This document shows positions 9,207-18,233 of a stretch of DNA of 40,002 nt, in pieces; within the stretch, counting starts at the first letter, position 1; each line of letters opens with the position of its first letter. The stretch is from Nitrospinota bacterium. Its GTDB lineage: Bacteria > Nitrospirota > Nitrospiria > Nitrospirales > UBA8639. A model generated the notes under the pieces. It searched no databases, was not told the DNA's origin, and saw only the letters and a list, made by a program, of their open reading frames with translations. The stretch covers positions 1-40,002 of the forward strand of contig JACZVJ010000013.1 in the NCBI GenBank assembly GCA_022572725.1, given 5' to 3'. The position numbers and the translations under genes are program-made.

Positions 9207-9652
9207 AGCTCCACGACTTGAAGCCCCAAGCCGGGGCCAAAAAGAAAGCCAAGCGTGTTGGGAGAGGGCCAGGGTCTGGATTGGGAAAGACGGCTGGCAA
9301 GGGCCACAAGGGACTTTTGGCCCGATCGGGTAGACCCAATATGCAGGGTTTTGAGGGTGGTCAAATGCCATTGGCCCGCCGTTTGCCCAAACGGGGGTTT
9401 CATAATCCTTTCCACATCGATTACGCCATTGTCAATCTGAAATCACTCTCTTTGCTTGACGAGGTGCATGAAGTCACGCCCCAAGTATTGAGAGAAAAGG
9501 GACTTGTGAAAAAACGATCCCAGCCGGTCAAGATCCTGGGCAGTGGGGATCTTGAACGTCCCCTGGTGGTCCAAGCACATAAATTTAGCAAGTCGGCTCT
9601 TCAAAAGATCCAGCAAGCAGGCGGACAAGCCAAGGTCATCAGCCGTGCTTGA
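9203..9652 (+). CDS. rplO: 50S ribosomal protein L15
   Basis: This is a 149-residue L15 with a Gly/Lys-rich N-terminus ([34 protein letters not shown]) and the [18 protein letters not shown] motif. The globular C-domain ends with [10 protein letters not shown]. It is a late 50S assembly protein. Start and stop overlap its neighbours (rpmD by four bases, secY by eight), so rpmD-rplO-secY are likely coupled in translation. Confidence 0.96.
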   Translation: MKLHDLKPQAGAKKKAKRVGRGPGSGLGKTAGKGHKGLLARSGRPNMQGFEGGQMPLARRLPKRGFHNPFHIDYAIVNLKSLSLLDEVHEVTPQVLREKGLVKKRSQPVKILGSGDLERPLVVQAHKFSKSALQKIQQAGGQAKVISRA

Positions 9653-10958
9653 ACGGCTCATCACGACCTTCCAAAACATTCTTAAAATCCCGGAGTTACG
9701 TAGCCGTGTATTCTTTACCATTGCCATGCTGGCGGTTTACCGGATTGGGGCCTTTATCCCGACTCCTGGAATCAACAATGAGGAATTGACGAAGTTCTTA
9801 CATGAACAGGGCGGTGCGTTGCTGGGATTCTTGGATATTTTTTCCGGGGGCGCCCTTTCCAGGCTCACGATTTTTGCCTTGGGCATCATGCCCTACATTA
9901 GCGCGTCGATTATCTTCCAGCTTCTTACAGTGGTCATTCCGCATTTGTCCAAATTAGCCAAGGAGGGTGAGCAAGGCCGAAAGAAGATTATTCAATATAC
10001 ACGGTACGGAACCATCGGCATTGCTTTGGTCCAGGGCTTTGGAATATCACTTGGCCTTGAGGGAATGAGAGGGGGGATTTTTGTTTTAGAGCCAGGGTGG
10101 CCCTTTCGATTGATGACAGTGATTACCCTCACTTCGGGGACCGCCTTTTTAATGTGGCTCGGGGAGCAAATCACGGAACGGGGAGTGGGAAATGGAATCT
10201 CGTTAATCATTTTTGCGGGGATTGTGGCAAGGCTTCCCAGTGCGGTGGCCCAAACGTTTGAAATGTATCGGATTGGGGAGTTAAGCTTAATATTTTTAAT
10301 TTTACTCGCCGTGGTTATGCTGGCGGTGGTCACTGCGATTGTGTTTTTGGAAAGTGGGAGGCGTAAAATCCCGGTGCAGTATGCGAAGCGGGTGATTGGA
10401 CGAAAAGTGTATGGAGGCCAAAGTACTCATATTCCTCTGAAGATCAACACCGCAGGGGTCATTCCACCAATTTTTGCTTCTTCCATTATCGCTTTCCCAG
10501 CAACGATTGCCGGGTTTATCCAGGTGGATTGGGTCCAATCTATTGGCGCTCAGTTGGCGCCTGGGTCGCTAGGCTATACACTGTTGTATGTGGGGATGAT
10601 CATCTTCTTTTGCTTTTTTTATACCGCGGTCGTGCTGAATCCAGTAGACATGTCCGACAATATGAAAAAATACGGGGGGTTTATTCCTGGGATTCGGCCT
10701 GGCCAACGTACGGCGGATTATATTTACAAAGTGTTGACCAGGATTACCTTCGTGGGAGCGCTCTATTTAGCCATTGTCTGTGTGATTCCTGAGCTGCTCA
10801 TTTACCGATTGAATGTGCCCTTTTACTTTGGAGGAACCTCGTTGTTGATTGTGATTGGCGTAGGCCTGGATACGGCACAGCAGATAGAGTCGCACATGCT
10901 GATGCGCAACTACGAAGGGTTCTTAGCCAAGGGCCGGCTCAAAGGCCGGAGCGGCTGA
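9645..10958 (+). CDS. secY: Protein translocase subunit SecY
   Basis: This 437-residue membrane protein has about ten hydrophobic segments, as expected for the SecYEG channel. Family features are the opening [36 protein letters not shown], the [15 protein letters not shown] segment of TM2, and [12 protein letters not shown]. The loop [11 protein letters not shown] is the cytosolic C4-type site for SecA/ribosome contact. The frame is open further upstream inside rplO, but GTG 9645 gives the normal SecY N-terminus and overlaps rplO by eight bases. Confidence 0.96.
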   Translation: MLERLITTFQNILKIPELRSRVFFTIAMLAVYRIGAFIPTPGINNEELTKFLHEQGGALLGFLDIFSGGALSRLTIFALGIMPYISASIIFQLLTVVIPHLSKLAKEGEQGRKKIIQYTRYGTIGIALVQGFGISLGLEGMRGGIFVLEPGWPFRLMTVITLTSGTAFLMWLGEQITERGVGNGISLIIFAGIVARLPSAVAQTFEMYRIGELSLIFLILLAVVMLAVVTAIVFLESGRRKIPVQYAKRVIGRKVYGGQSTHIPLKINTAGVIPPIFASSIIAFPATIAGFIQVDWVQSIGAQLAPGSLGYTLLYVGMIIFFCFFYTAVVLNPVDMSDNMKKYGGFIPGIRPGQRTADYIYKVLTRITFVGALYLAIVCVIPELLIYRLNVPFYFGGTSLLIVIGVGLDTAQQIESHMLMRNYEGFLAKGRLKGRSG

Positions 10959-10964
10959 ACGTCC

Positions 10965-11612
10965 ATGAGGATGGTCTTTCTTGGGGCACCTGGGGTAGGA
11001 AAGGGTACTCAGGCCGAATTAGCCGCCCTGAAATTCGGGGTGCCGAAGATTTCCACGGGTGACCTCCTTCGAGCAGCCGTGGTGCAGGGGACCTCGCTTG
11101 GCCGGGAAGCCAAGGAGTATATGGATCGTGGCGATCTTGTGCCTGATCAAGTGGTGATTGGTTTAGTTGAAGAGAAAGTCGGTGCACCGGAGTGCACCAA
11201 GGGGTTTATCTTAGATGGTTTTCCCAGGACGGTGCCGCAGGCAGACCGATTGTCTGAGTTGTTGATGGCCAAGGGCCAATCGTTGGATAAGGTGGTCTGT
11301 TTTCTCATTCCCCGAGAGGAAGTGGTCCAGCGGCTGGGTGGAAGACGGGGTTGTTCTCGGTGTTCGGCTGTGTATCATGTCGAGTTTGTTCCACCGAAAA
11401 ACGATGGGGTTTGTGATGAATGTGGGAAGGAATTAGTTCAAAGAGATGATGACCGGGAGGAAACGGTCAGGTCTCGGCTTTCCGTGTATGAGGAGCAAAC
11501 GGCGCCACTCATTGAATATTACCGGGAGAAGAACCTCCTCTCTGAATTGAATGGCTCGGGGCCGGTCGATACCGTGCAGAAGCGCCTTGTCGCGTTGTTG
11601 TCCGGGCCTTGA
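10965..11612 (+). CDS. adk: Adenylate kinase, zinc-lid type
   Basis: The 215-residue enzyme catalyses ATP + AMP to 2 ADP in the cytoplasm. The P-loop reads GAPGVGKGTQ, with Val where Ala is more usual. The DGFPRTVPQA motif binds AMP. The long LID contains CSRC and CDEC, four Cys that coordinate zinc in adenylate kinases of many bacteria. It follows secY by six bases, as in many spc operons. Confidence 0.96.
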   Translation: MRMVFLGAPGVGKGTQAELAALKFGVPKISTGDLLRAAVVQGTSLGREAKEYMDRGDLVPDQVVIGLVEEKVGAPECTKGFILDGFPRTVPQADRLSELLMAKGQSLDKVVCFLIPREEVVQRLGGRRGCSRCSAVYHVEFVPPKNDGVCDECGKELVQRDDDREETVRSRLSVYEEQTAPLIEYYREKNLLSELNGSGPVDTVQKRLVALLSGP

Positions 11613-11618
11613 GAGTTC

Positions 11619-12368
11619 ATGATCGTTTTAAAAACCGCAGAAGAAATTGAGTTGATGGCCTTGGCGTCAAAGATCGTGGCCGAAGCTCAACAGGTTCTTC
11701 TGAAGGAAGTGAAGCCTGGAATTACAACCCTTTGGCTTGATACGGTTGCGGAAGAGTGCATTCGAGATCGGGGGGGAACCCCGGCCTTTAAAGGGTATCG
11801 GAATTATCCGAATACCCTATGCACGTCGGTGAATGAGGAGGTCGTTCACGGCATACCGTCTGGACGGATTTTAAAGGAAGGGGATATCATCGGTCTTGAC
11901 TTGGGGGCGATTGTTCATGGATTTTATGGCGACGGGGCGATCACCGTCCCAATAGGGCCTATTCCCCAGCCGGTGGCGACCTTGCTGCGAGTGACCGAGG
12001 AAGCCATGACAAGGGGAATCAAGCAGGCCGTGGTGGGGAACCGGCTTTCGGATATTTCCCATGCGATTCAGACCGGTGTTGAATCGTTCGGGTTTTCAGT
12101 GGTGAGAGATTTTGTGGGTCATGGCATTGGTCGCCAGTTACATGAAGAACCACAGGTTCCCAATTATGGGCGCCCAGGCCAAGGCCCACGACTCCAGGTA
12201 GGAATGGTATTGGCTATAGAACCCATGGTGAATATGGGAAGCCCTCACGTGAAAGTCCTGGAGGACCGATGGACTGCAGTGACGCAAGATGGAAGTCTCT
12301 CCGCGCACTTTGAACATACCGTTACAATCCAGCCCAGTGGGCCACCGCGGGTGTTAACGGCACTCTAA
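11619..12368 (+). CDS. map: Methionine aminopeptidase, type I
   Basis: The 249-residue enzyme removes N-terminal methionine from nascent proteins. The pita-bread fold residues are visible: two metal-binding Asp in GLDLGAIVHGFYGDGA, His in VGHGIGRQLHEEP, Glu in AIEPMVNMG and Glu in SAHFEHTVTI. The ATG at 11619 follows adk by six bases. The adk-map-infA order is conserved in many bacteria. Confidence 0.96.
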   Translation: MIVLKTAEEIELMALASKIVAEAQQVLLKEVKPGITTLWLDTVAEECIRDRGGTPAFKGYRNYPNTLCTSVNEEVVHGIPSGRILKEGDIIGLDLGAIVHGFYGDGAITVPIGPIPQPVATLLRVTEEAMTRGIKQAVVGNRLSDISHAIQTGVESFGFSVVRDFVGHGIGRQLHEEPQVPNYGRPGQGPRLQVGMVLAIEPMVNMGSPHVKVLEDRWTAVTQDGSLSAHFEHTVTIQPSGPPRVLTAL

Positions 12369-12423
12369 TCTAGTTGGTGTTGAGGAGAGCGAAGTCTCCT
12401 CCCATTGAGGTTAGTTGGGAATC

Positions 12424-12642
12424 ATGGGAAAGGAAGATGTCATAGAGGTTCAAGGGATTGTCAGGGAGACCTTGCCTAATGCCATGTTTCGGGTTCAATT
12501 AGACAGTGGACAGAAAATCCTTGCCCATATTTCCGGAAAGATGCGGATGCATTTCATTCGGATTCTTCCCGGGGATAAGGTGACCGTGGAGCTTTCCCCC
12601 TATGATTTGACCCGGGGGCGGATTACGTATCGTTTTAAGTGA
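12424..12642 (+). CDS. infA: Translation initiation factor IF-1
   Basis: This 72-residue S1/OB-fold protein begins [20 protein letters not shown] and ends [11 protein letters not shown], as in standard IF-1. It blocks the A site during initiation. I chose ATG 12424 because it gives the exact family length; an in-frame TTG at 12415 would add three residues. The 5' flank holds a perfect 7-bp hairpin at 12382-12401. Confidence 0.94.
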   Translation: MGKEDVIEVQGIVRETLPNAMFRVQLDSGQKILAHISGKMRMHFIRILPGDKVTVELSPYDLTRGRITYRFK

Positions 12643-12657
12643 AGGAGAAAACCGGTT

Positions 12658-12771
12658 GTGAAGGTGAAATCATCGGTCAAGCCGATATGTTCGAAATGCA
12701 AAGTCTATCGCCGACGTGGTGTCGTCCGGGTTCGGTGCACGAACCCTCGGCATAAGCAGAGGCAAGGCTAG
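12658..12771 (+). CDS. rpmJ: 50S ribosomal protein L36, zinc-binding form
   Basis: This is a 37-codon gene translated by hand: [15 protein letters not shown], then [22 protein letters not shown]. The ligands CSKC, Cys27 and His32 make the zinc ribbon of the C+ form of L36. It starts with GTG at 12658, with AGGAGA at 12643-12648 nine bases upstream, and stops at TAG 12769-12771. It stands in the classic infA-rpmJ-rpsM order. Confidence 0.95.
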   Translation: MKVKSSVKPICSKCKVYRRRGVVRVRCTNPRHKQRQG

Positions 12772-12793
12772 AGCCTCACGAAAGGTAATTTTT

Positions 12794-12818
12794 GGAAAGG
12801 CCGCAAGGTGGTCTTTTT
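12794..12818 (+). terminator. Possible intrinsic terminator or leader hairpin between rpmJ and rpsM
   Basis: GGAAAGGCC (12794-12802) can pair with GGTCTTTTT (12810-12818) through nine base pairs, three of them G-U, around a 7-base loop. A run of five T lies in the 3' arm. It could end part of the transcription after rpmJ or be part of an alpha-operon leader ahead of rpsM. It is seen as a pairing pattern only. Confidence 0.4.
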
Positions 12819-12869
12819 CCCTTCATGGGCAAGGTGAAGGGAAAGCAGGGATGTAACAGGGGGTAATTC

Positions 12870-13238
12870 ATGGCCCGTATTGCTGGTGTCGATCTTCCCG
12901 TTTCTAAACGCATTGATATTGGGTTGACCTATATTTATGGGATTGGCTATTGGAGTGCACGAAACATTCTCCAAAAAACCGGTATCGATGCTTCCGTTCG
13001 GGTCAAGGACCTTCTAGAGGAAGATATCGTCAAGCTGCGTGAAACCATCGACCGTGATTTTAAAGTAGAAGGGGACGTCCGGAGGGAAGTGTCCCTGAGT
13101 ATCAAGCGGCTCATTGATACGGGAACCTATCGTGGCTCCCGGCACCGGAGGGGCCTTCCGGTGCGCGGCCAACGGACCAAAACCAATAGCCGTACTCGTA
13201 AAGGCAAGCGGGCTTCTATTGGCCGCGCAAAAAAGTAA
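12870..13238 (+). CDS. rpsM: 30S ribosomal protein S13
   Basis: The 122-residue product begins [26 protein letters not shown] and ends with the basic tail [24 protein letters not shown] and [10 protein letters not shown]. The helix-two-turn-helix core and the tail that contacts P-site tRNA are both present. It starts at ATG 12870 and is the first gene of the alpha part of the block. Confidence 0.97.
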   Translation: MARIAGVDLPVSKRIDIGLTYIYGIGYWSARNILQKTGIDASVRVKDLLEEDIVKLRETIDRDFKVEGDVRREVSLSIKRLIDTGTYRGSRHRRGLPVRGQRTKTNSRTRKGKRASIGRAKK

Positions 13239-13284
13239 GGCCTATTCTCTGAGAAATAGGATTTCCTAAGAAAGGAGCCTGGCT

Positions 13285-13668
13285 TTGGGTGTCAAAAAAG
13301 GCAAAAAGAAGGAACGCAGAATGGTGCAAGCGGGTATCGCGCATATCCAAGCTTCCTTTAACAACACGCTGGTCACGATTACGGATATGAGTGGCAATAC
13401 AGTGGTTTGGTCGAGTGCTGGCAGCCTTGGATTCAAAGGGTCCAGAAAGAGCACCCCGTTTGCTGCCACGCGGGCCGGTGAAGCTGCCGGTCGAAAGGCC
13501 ATGGAGCAAGGAATGCGGTACATCGATGTGTATGTGAATGGACCGGGATCCGGGCGTGAATCAGCGGTCCGCGCCCTTCAGTCCGCAGGGCTTCGAGTCA
13601 ACCTCATCCGGGATGTGACACCCATTCCCCATAATGGATGCCGTCCTCCAAAGCGCAGACGGGTGTGA
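13285..13668 (+). CDS. rpsK: 30S ribosomal protein S11
   Basis: This 127-residue S11 contains [18 protein letters not shown], the [22 protein letters not shown] segment (in two pieces) and the C-terminal [18 protein letters not shown] signature. It starts with the rare codon TTG at 13285; AAGGAG at 13272-13277 is seven bases upstream and decides the start. S11 forms part of the 30S platform. Confidence 0.96.
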   Translation: MGVKKGKKKERRMVQAGIAHIQASFNNTLVTITDMSGNTVVWSSAGSLGFKGSRKSTPFAATRAGEAAGRKAMEQGMRYIDVYVNGPGSGRESAVRALQSAGLRVNLIRDVTPIPHNGCRPPKRRRV

Positions 13669-13751
13669 GTCCTGCGGTTGAAATAGGGTGAGGAGAATCT
13701 AGCAGCATTTTTAGCGATTACTGTTCCGACCAAACATAAGGGAGAAAGGAA

Positions 13752-14381
13752 GTGGCGAACTATAATGGGCCCGTCTGTCGACTATGTCGAAGGGAGGGAG
13801 TGAAACTGTTTCTCAAAGGTACTCGATGTATGACGGAGAAGTGCGCGGTGGAGCGTCGAGGGTACCCTCCTGGTCAGCATGGTCAGTCGCGAAAGCGTCG
13901 TGCTACCGATTACAGCGCTCAGCTTCGTGAGAAGCAAAAATTACGCCGTATGTACGGGATGCAAGAAAGACAATTTCGGGGGGTCTTTGAAAGGGCTGAG
14001 CGCCAAACAGGGGTGACGGGGGAAAACCTGTTAAGTCTCCTTGAACGGCGTCTGGATAATGTGGTCTATCGGCTGGGCTTTGCCTTCTCGCGAAAACAGG
14101 CGAGGCAGGTAGTCAATCATGGCCATGTTTTGGTCAATGGGAAAAAGACTGACGTGCCATCTTTTACTGTTTCTGTCGGGGATGTCATTGAAATGAAACA
14201 GCGGAGTCGTGAGCTGTTGGCCGTCAAATCCGCTCTGGAGGCCGTGGAGGGTAGGGGGACGGTCAGTTGGATCGAATTTGATCAGGCAGCTCTTCGGGGT
14301 ACTATACGGGCGCTTCCATCGAAGGAAGAGATAGGAGCCCCGGTGAATGAGCAAGTCGTGGTTGAGTTGTATTCTCGTTAA
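13752..14381 (+). CDS. rpsD: 30S ribosomal protein S4, zinc-binding form
   Basis: The 209-residue S4 has an N-terminal Cys set (CRLC, then Cys at about 26 and 31) that forms the zinc site of C+ S4. It then shows the S4 domain with LERRLDNVVYRLGFAFSRKQARQ and VNHGHVLVNGKKTDVPS. S4 is a primary 16S rRNA binder and, in E. coli, represses the alpha operon. The start is GTG 13752 after GGAGAAAGG. Confidence 0.96.
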   Translation: MANYNGPVCRLCRREGVKLFLKGTRCMTEKCAVERRGYPPGQHGQSRKRRATDYSAQLREKQKLRRMYGMQERQFRGVFERAERQTGVTGENLLSLLERRLDNVVYRLGFAFSRKQARQVVNHGHVLVNGKKTDVPSFTVSVGDVIEMKQRSRELLAVKSALEAVEGRGTVSWIEFDQAALRGTIRALPSKEEIGAPVNEQVVVELYSR

Positions 14382-14462
14382 GGACTTCTTGGTAAGGTCG
14401 GCCTTATTGGGATGCCCACTGGGTTTGGATCTACACATGAGGCATAAGGCGAAGGGGGTGCT

Positions 14463-15467
14463 ATGATTAAAGGAATGAAGGATTTTCAGCTGCCCATGCG
14501 GCTGGAGTTGGAGAAAGAAACAGCCTCCTCAACCTATGGCAAGTTTACCGCTGAGCCCTTTGAAAGGGGATTTGGGACGACAATCGGAAATTCTCTGCGG
14601 CGAGTTTTATTATCATCGCTCCCAGGTGCAGCCGTGACATCTGTCAAGATTGAGGGCGCGTATCATGAGTTTTCCACGCTACCTGGAGTGACGGAGGATG
14701 TCACCATTCTCATTCTGAACCTCAAGAATCTTCGGTTAACATTGCACACTGATAAGGCCAAGGCGGTCAGGTTGAAAAAGAAGGGGCCAGGTGAGGCCCG
14801 AGCTTCTGACATTCAACATGACGCAGATATCACCATTCTCAACCCTGATTTGCATATTGCCACCCTTGATAAAGATGGTCTCCTTGATATGGAATTGATC
14901 GTTAAACCTGGACGGGGATATGTCCCGTCGGAACGGAATAAGGAGGAAGGCCTTCCGATCGGCGTGATACCGATGGACTCGATTTTTTCCCCGATCAAAC
15001 GAGTGAATTTTCAAGTTGAGAATGCCCGGGTTGGTCGGGTCACCGATTACGACAAACTCATTCTGGAAGTTTGGACAGATGGTAGTACTTCTGCGCAAGA
15101 TGCGGTCATGGTCGCTGCGTCCATTCTACGAGACCATTTGGCTATTTGTATCCCGAGTGAAGAGTTGCGTGAGGCCAAGCAGGAAACCACCCCAGCGGAG
15201 GGCAAGGCGGAGCTGAACAAAAACCTGTACCGAAGCGTGAATGAACTGGAGTTGTCCGTGAGGGCGGCCAATTGCCTGAAAAATGCCAACATTAAGACGA
15301 TTGAGGATCTTGTTCAGAAAACCGAGATGGAAATGCTCAGAACGAAAAACTTCGGAAAAAAGTCCCTCAATGAGATCAAGGAAGTCTTGACCGAAATGGG
15401 TCTTGGCCTTGGACTCAAGGGGGACGCCTTAACACAAACCGGGGGTCAATCCCAAATGGATTCCTGA
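14463..15467 (+). CDS. rpoA: RNA polymerase alpha subunit
   Basis: This 334-residue subunit has both domains. The N-terminal dimerisation domain includes FERGFGTTIGNSLRRVLLSS, and the C-terminal domain (from about residue 255) includes LELSVRAANCLKNANI and TKNFGKKSLNEIKEVL. The C-domain binds UP elements and activators. ATG 14463 follows GAAGGGGGTGCT. Its place between rpsD and rplQ is canonical. Confidence 0.97.
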   Translation: MIKGMKDFQLPMRLELEKETASSTYGKFTAEPFERGFGTTIGNSLRRVLLSSLPGAAVTSVKIEGAYHEFSTLPGVTEDVTILILNLKNLRLTLHTDKAKAVRLKKKGPGEARASDIQHDADITILNPDLHIATLDKDGLLDMELIVKPGRGYVPSERNKEEGLPIGVIPMDSIFSPIKRVNFQVENARVGRVTDYDKLILEVWTDGSTSAQDAVMVAASILRDHLAICIPSEELREAKQETTPAEGKAELNKNLYRSVNELELSVRAANCLKNANIKTIEDLVQKTEMEMLRTKNFGKKSLNEIKEVLTEMGLGLGLKGDALTQTGGQSQMDS

Positions 15468-15488
15468 CCGAGGAGGGAGCAAACACCC

Positions 15489-15902
15489 GTGCGACACCGA
15501 AAAACAGGCCGATATTTAGGACGCAACACCAAACACCGGCGTGCCCTGTTCCGGAATCTGGTCACCTCCTTGCTTGAGCATGAGCGAATCGAGACGACGG
15601 AAGCCAAAGCCAAGGAAGTACGAGGATTCGCCGAGAGGATGATTACGTTAGGGAAGGCGGGAACCCTGAATGATCGGCGACGTGCTTTGAGTTTCATCAG
15701 AAAAAAGGAGGTTGTCTCTAAATTATTCGACGATGTCGCGGGCCGGTTTCATGCCCGTCAAGGTGGGTACACCCGAATCATTCCCACGCGGAGACGTCCA
15801 GGGGATGCAGCCGAAATGGTGGCGCTAGAGTTGGTTGAGCGGAGGGAATCCACTTCCCAGGAAAAACCAACGTCCCAACCTGCCAAGACCCAGGAAGAGT
15901 AA
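15489..15902 (+). CDS. rplQ: 50S ribosomal protein L17
   Basis: The product begins MRHRKTGRYLGRNTKHRRAL, the L17 hallmark, and includes VTSLLEHERIETTEAKAKEVR and the GGYTRIIPTRRRPGDAAEM region. At 137 residues it carries a polar tail of about 20 residues (TSQEKPTSQPAKTQEE) beyond the common length. The start is GTG at 15489. It is the last gene of the ribosomal block. Confidence 0.96.
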   Translation: MRHRKTGRYLGRNTKHRRALFRNLVTSLLEHERIETTEAKAKEVRGFAERMITLGKAGTLNDRRRALSFIRKKEVVSKLFDDVAGRFHARQGGYTRIIPTRRRPGDAAEMVALELVERRESTSQEKPTSQPAKTQEE

Positions 15903-15923
15903 GGTTTGGCGTTCCTTCTTTTT
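15892..15923 (+). terminator. Weak candidate terminator after rplQ
   Basis: AGGAA (15892-15896) can pair with TTCCT (15912-15916), and the 3' arm runs into TCTTTTT (15917-15923). The stem is short and the loop long (15 bases), so this is only a weak intrinsic-terminator candidate. Its position at the end of the ribosomal protein block is what makes it plausible. Confidence 0.25.
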
Positions 15924-16341
15924 CCCCTCTCGTAATTGGGAAGCGATCTGCCACAACGTGAGTCAAAGAGCTGATCTTCCTGATTTCCTACCCATTCTCA
16001 TTTCTTGAAAAATCCCTTACCTCCCTCCATTCCTGAGCCGGGCGGCACAGTAAGGGTGGGTGCGCCTGAAAAACCCGTCGGGGTGTAGGTCGCTGGCCCC
16101 TTCATAGGCCGCGAGAGAAGTTGGTATCTGCGCGAAGCCTGGTGCCACCTCGGCTGCTCAAGGCCAAAGGCGTGGGGCTAGCTCCCGGGCAGCCTGTCCA
16201 AAGTGTTGGCTCTTGTTAGGGCGCTTGAAAACGTGATCAGCCATTTTGGGATGTCTCCACTGGGCCACGGTTTGTTTACTTGAACTAGGTCGTGTGCTAT
16301 TCTTTTTTCATGTGCTCTGTTGGCCTGGAAAAGGTGGTGTG
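15924..16341. other. Intergenic region between rplQ and lptC
   Basis: About 420 bases without a supported gene. The middle part (about 16030-16200) is G+C rich and can form several local pairings. One is GGCTGC near 16151 with GCAGCC near 16190, enclosing a small GGGG/CTCC hairpin. I compared it by eye with RNase P, SRP, 6S and tmRNA landmarks and could not assign it. The 3' part carries a candidate promoter for lptC. Confidence 0.4.
16274..16302 (+). promoter_or_regulatory. Candidate sigma-70 promoter for the lptC-lptA-lptB-rpoN genes
   Basis: TTTACT (16274-16279) and TATTCT (16297-16302) are separated by 17 bases, each matching four of six consensus positions. It lies 40 bases upstream of the chosen lptC start, in the only sizeable gap before this gene group. 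The match is modest. Confidence 0.35.
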
Positions 16342-16914
16342 GTGCAAAAGCGGATACGTTTGATCCGAGGTGGGTTTGCCGGGATCGTTCTTGGTCTAGT
16401 TGCGTTCCTGGGTTACGTCGCTCTCCAACAGCACTCGGCCCGTCCTCCCTCCCCATCTGCCGCTCCTTACGATCTTGGGGAGGTTGATGTTGGAATTCAA
16501 GGATTTTCCTACCGGAAAACCCAATCGGGTATGGTCCAATGGCACGTGGAGGCTGAAAAGGCTCAAGTGTATGAATCTCAGCATCGAGCGATACTAGAGG
16601 AGGTTCAAGTACAATTATTCCGTGAGCAGGAGAGGGTGATGATACTCAGAGCGGATAAGGGGACGATCGATACCGACACCAACGATTTCAAATTGACTAA
16701 TCGGGAAGATGACATCGCCGTTCAGTTAGCGAACGGTTTTACCATTTTCACCTCCCAATTGAGCTGGGTTGATGCTCGGCAGGAAATTCGCACCACAGCC
16801 CCTGTCCGTATCCGTGGAAATGGTCTCACAATCACAGGAACGGGTCTGGTTGGGAATCTTGAAAAAGAGGAATTCACGATATTGGACGATGTACGGGTTG
16901 AGGTGCCATCCTAA
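16342..16914 (+). CDS. lptC: LPS export system protein LptC
   Basis: This 190-residue protein has one N-terminal membrane helix (about residues 10-27, AGIVLGLVAFLGYVAL) and a periplasmic OstA/LptC-type beta domain, e.g. VQWHVEAEKAQVYESQHRAIL and LRADKGTIDTDTNDFKLTN. LptC hands lipopolysaccharide from the inner-membrane LptBFG transporter to LptA. I chose GTG 16342 (AAGG seven bases upstream); the frame is open to 16246, but that part would place non-coding-like sequence before the membrane helix. It overlaps lptA by 26 bases. Confidence 0.85.
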   Translation: MQKRIRLIRGGFAGIVLGLVAFLGYVALQQHSARPPSPSAAPYDLGEVDVGIQGFSYRKTQSGMVQWHVEAEKAQVYESQHRAILEEVQVQLFREQERVMILRADKGTIDTDTNDFKLTNREDDIAVQLANGFTIFTSQLSWVDARQEIRTTAPVRIRGNGLTITGTGLVGNLEKEEFTILDDVRVEVPS

Positions 16915-17428
16915 GTCCCGTAGGATTTTTCGACTGGTCCTGACCTTGGCAGTCATGGCAGGGGTGGTCTTTGGCGGTGAAATATCGGCTACTGAGCTGG
17001 GCCAAACGACCATTACATCTAAGACCATGATCGCTCAGGGCAAGGCTCGAAAAGCGATTTTTGAGGGGAATGTGGTTCTCACACAGGGAGACTTGGTAGT
17101 TCGGGCGGATAGGATGGTGGTGTTCTTTAAGAAGCCGAATCACTCTGAGTCTAATTCGTCGAGCAGTTCTGCTTTAGGCAAGAAGATTGACCTGATAGAA
17201 GCTAAAGGGAAGGTCTTCATTGAGAAAGGCGACAGCAAAGTCACGTGTGGCCATGCCGTGTATTATTGGAATGAAGAGAAAATTGTGTTGACTGAATCTC
17301 CCGTGGCGTGGCAAGGAGGTACGCGTGTGAGTGGCCCACGAATGACCATGTATTTAAAAGACAACCGCAGTGTCGTTGAAGGAGGGTCCCGTGTGCTAAT
17401 TTTTCATGAAGAAGAGGGTGGTGGCTAG
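16889..17428 (+). CDS. lptA: LPS transport periplasmic protein LptA (OstA-like)
   Basis: This is a 179-residue exported protein. An Arg-rich n-region and the hydrophobic LVLTLAVMAGVVFGG stretch make a signal peptide, with likely cleavage after EISA. The mature part is an OstA fold: IAQGKARKAIFEGNVVLTQG, VVRADRMVVFF, IEAKGKVFIEKGDSKVTCG. LptA bridges the periplasm in LPS export. A Ser-rich insert (SNSSSSSALG) interrupts the domain. The start is uncertain: ATG 16889 or TTG 16898. It lies between lptC and lptB. Confidence 0.85.
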   Translation: MYGLRCHPKSRRIFRLVLTLAVMAGVVFGGEISATELGQTTITSKTMIAQGKARKAIFEGNVVLTQGDLVVRADRMVVFFKKPNHSESNSSSSSALGKKIDLIEAKGKVFIEKGDSKVTCGHAVYYWNEEKIVLTESPVAWQGGTRVSGPRMTMYLKDNRSVVEGGSRVLIFHEEEGGG

Positions 17429-17455
17429 TCTTCTCCCCCGGGCCCATTACCAACA

Positions 17456-18205
17456 ATGACAACCCCTTTGCCTCCGAAGATCCCTCATCGGGTTCTAGCC
17501 AAGGGGCTGAAGAAAAGTTTTAAAGGACGTGAAGTTGTTCAGGGAGTCACCATTGAGGTTCTAACCGGTGAGGTGGTCGGGCTCCTGGGGCCCAACGGGG
17601 CTGGAAAAACCACCATTTTTGATATGGTGGTGGGATTGCAAAAGCCCGATCATGGGCAGATTTTTTTGGACCGGGAGCCAATCACCCATCTCCCCATGTA
17701 TCAACGGGCCAGAATGGGAATTGGGTATCTTCCTCAAGAAGCCTCAATTTTTCGAGGACTTTCCGTTGAGGACAATATCTTGGCCGTTCTTGAAACGCTG
17801 AATCTTTCGAAACCGGAGCGGGAAGAACGGTTGGCGAGTCTCTTGAAAGAGCTTGGACTTGTTACCCTTCGAAAGAGCAAAGCCTTTACCCTTTCAGGGG
17901 GTGAGCGGCGGAGGTTGGAGATCACCCGAGCTCTGGCAACTGGGCCCCGGTTTTTGTTGCTGGATGAACCGTTCACTGGCATTGATCCCATTGCCTTGGA
18001 GGATATCCAACATATCATTAGGTCGCTGAAGCAAAAAAATATTGGCATCTTGATTACAGATCATAACGTGCAAGAAACGCTTTCCATCACGGACAGAGCC
18101 TACATCATTAATGAAGGCACGATTTTGGAATCGGGATCCCCGGAGGTCATCGTGAACAGTCCGAAGGCCAGGGCGATCTATTTAGGCGAGCGGTTTAGGT
18201 TGTAG
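17456..18205 (+). CDS. lptB: LPS export ABC transporter ATP-binding protein LptB
   Basis: This 249-residue ATPase has Walker [10 protein letters not shown], the signature [15 protein letters not shown], Walker [15 protein letters not shown] and the switch His in [12 protein letters not shown]. The LptB-specific C-terminal reading [20 protein letters not shown] is clear. It powers LPS extraction by LptFG from the inner membrane; lptF and lptG are not in this window. It follows lptA by 27 bases and precedes rpoN, as in many proteobacteria. Confidence 0.95.
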   Translation: MTTPLPPKIPHRVLAKGLKKSFKGREVVQGVTIEVLTGEVVGLLGPNGAGKTTIFDMVVGLQKPDHGQIFLDREPITHLPMYQRARMGIGYLPQEASIFRGLSVEDNILAVLETLNLSKPEREERLASLLKELGLVTLRKSKAFTLSGGERRRLEITRALATGPRFLLLDEPFTGIDPIALEDIQHIIRSLKQKNIGILITDHNVQETLSITDRAYIINEGTILESGSPEVIVNSPKARAIYLGERFRL

Positions 18206-18233
18206 AGGAATACCGCGGACGCGGGACGAGCGT

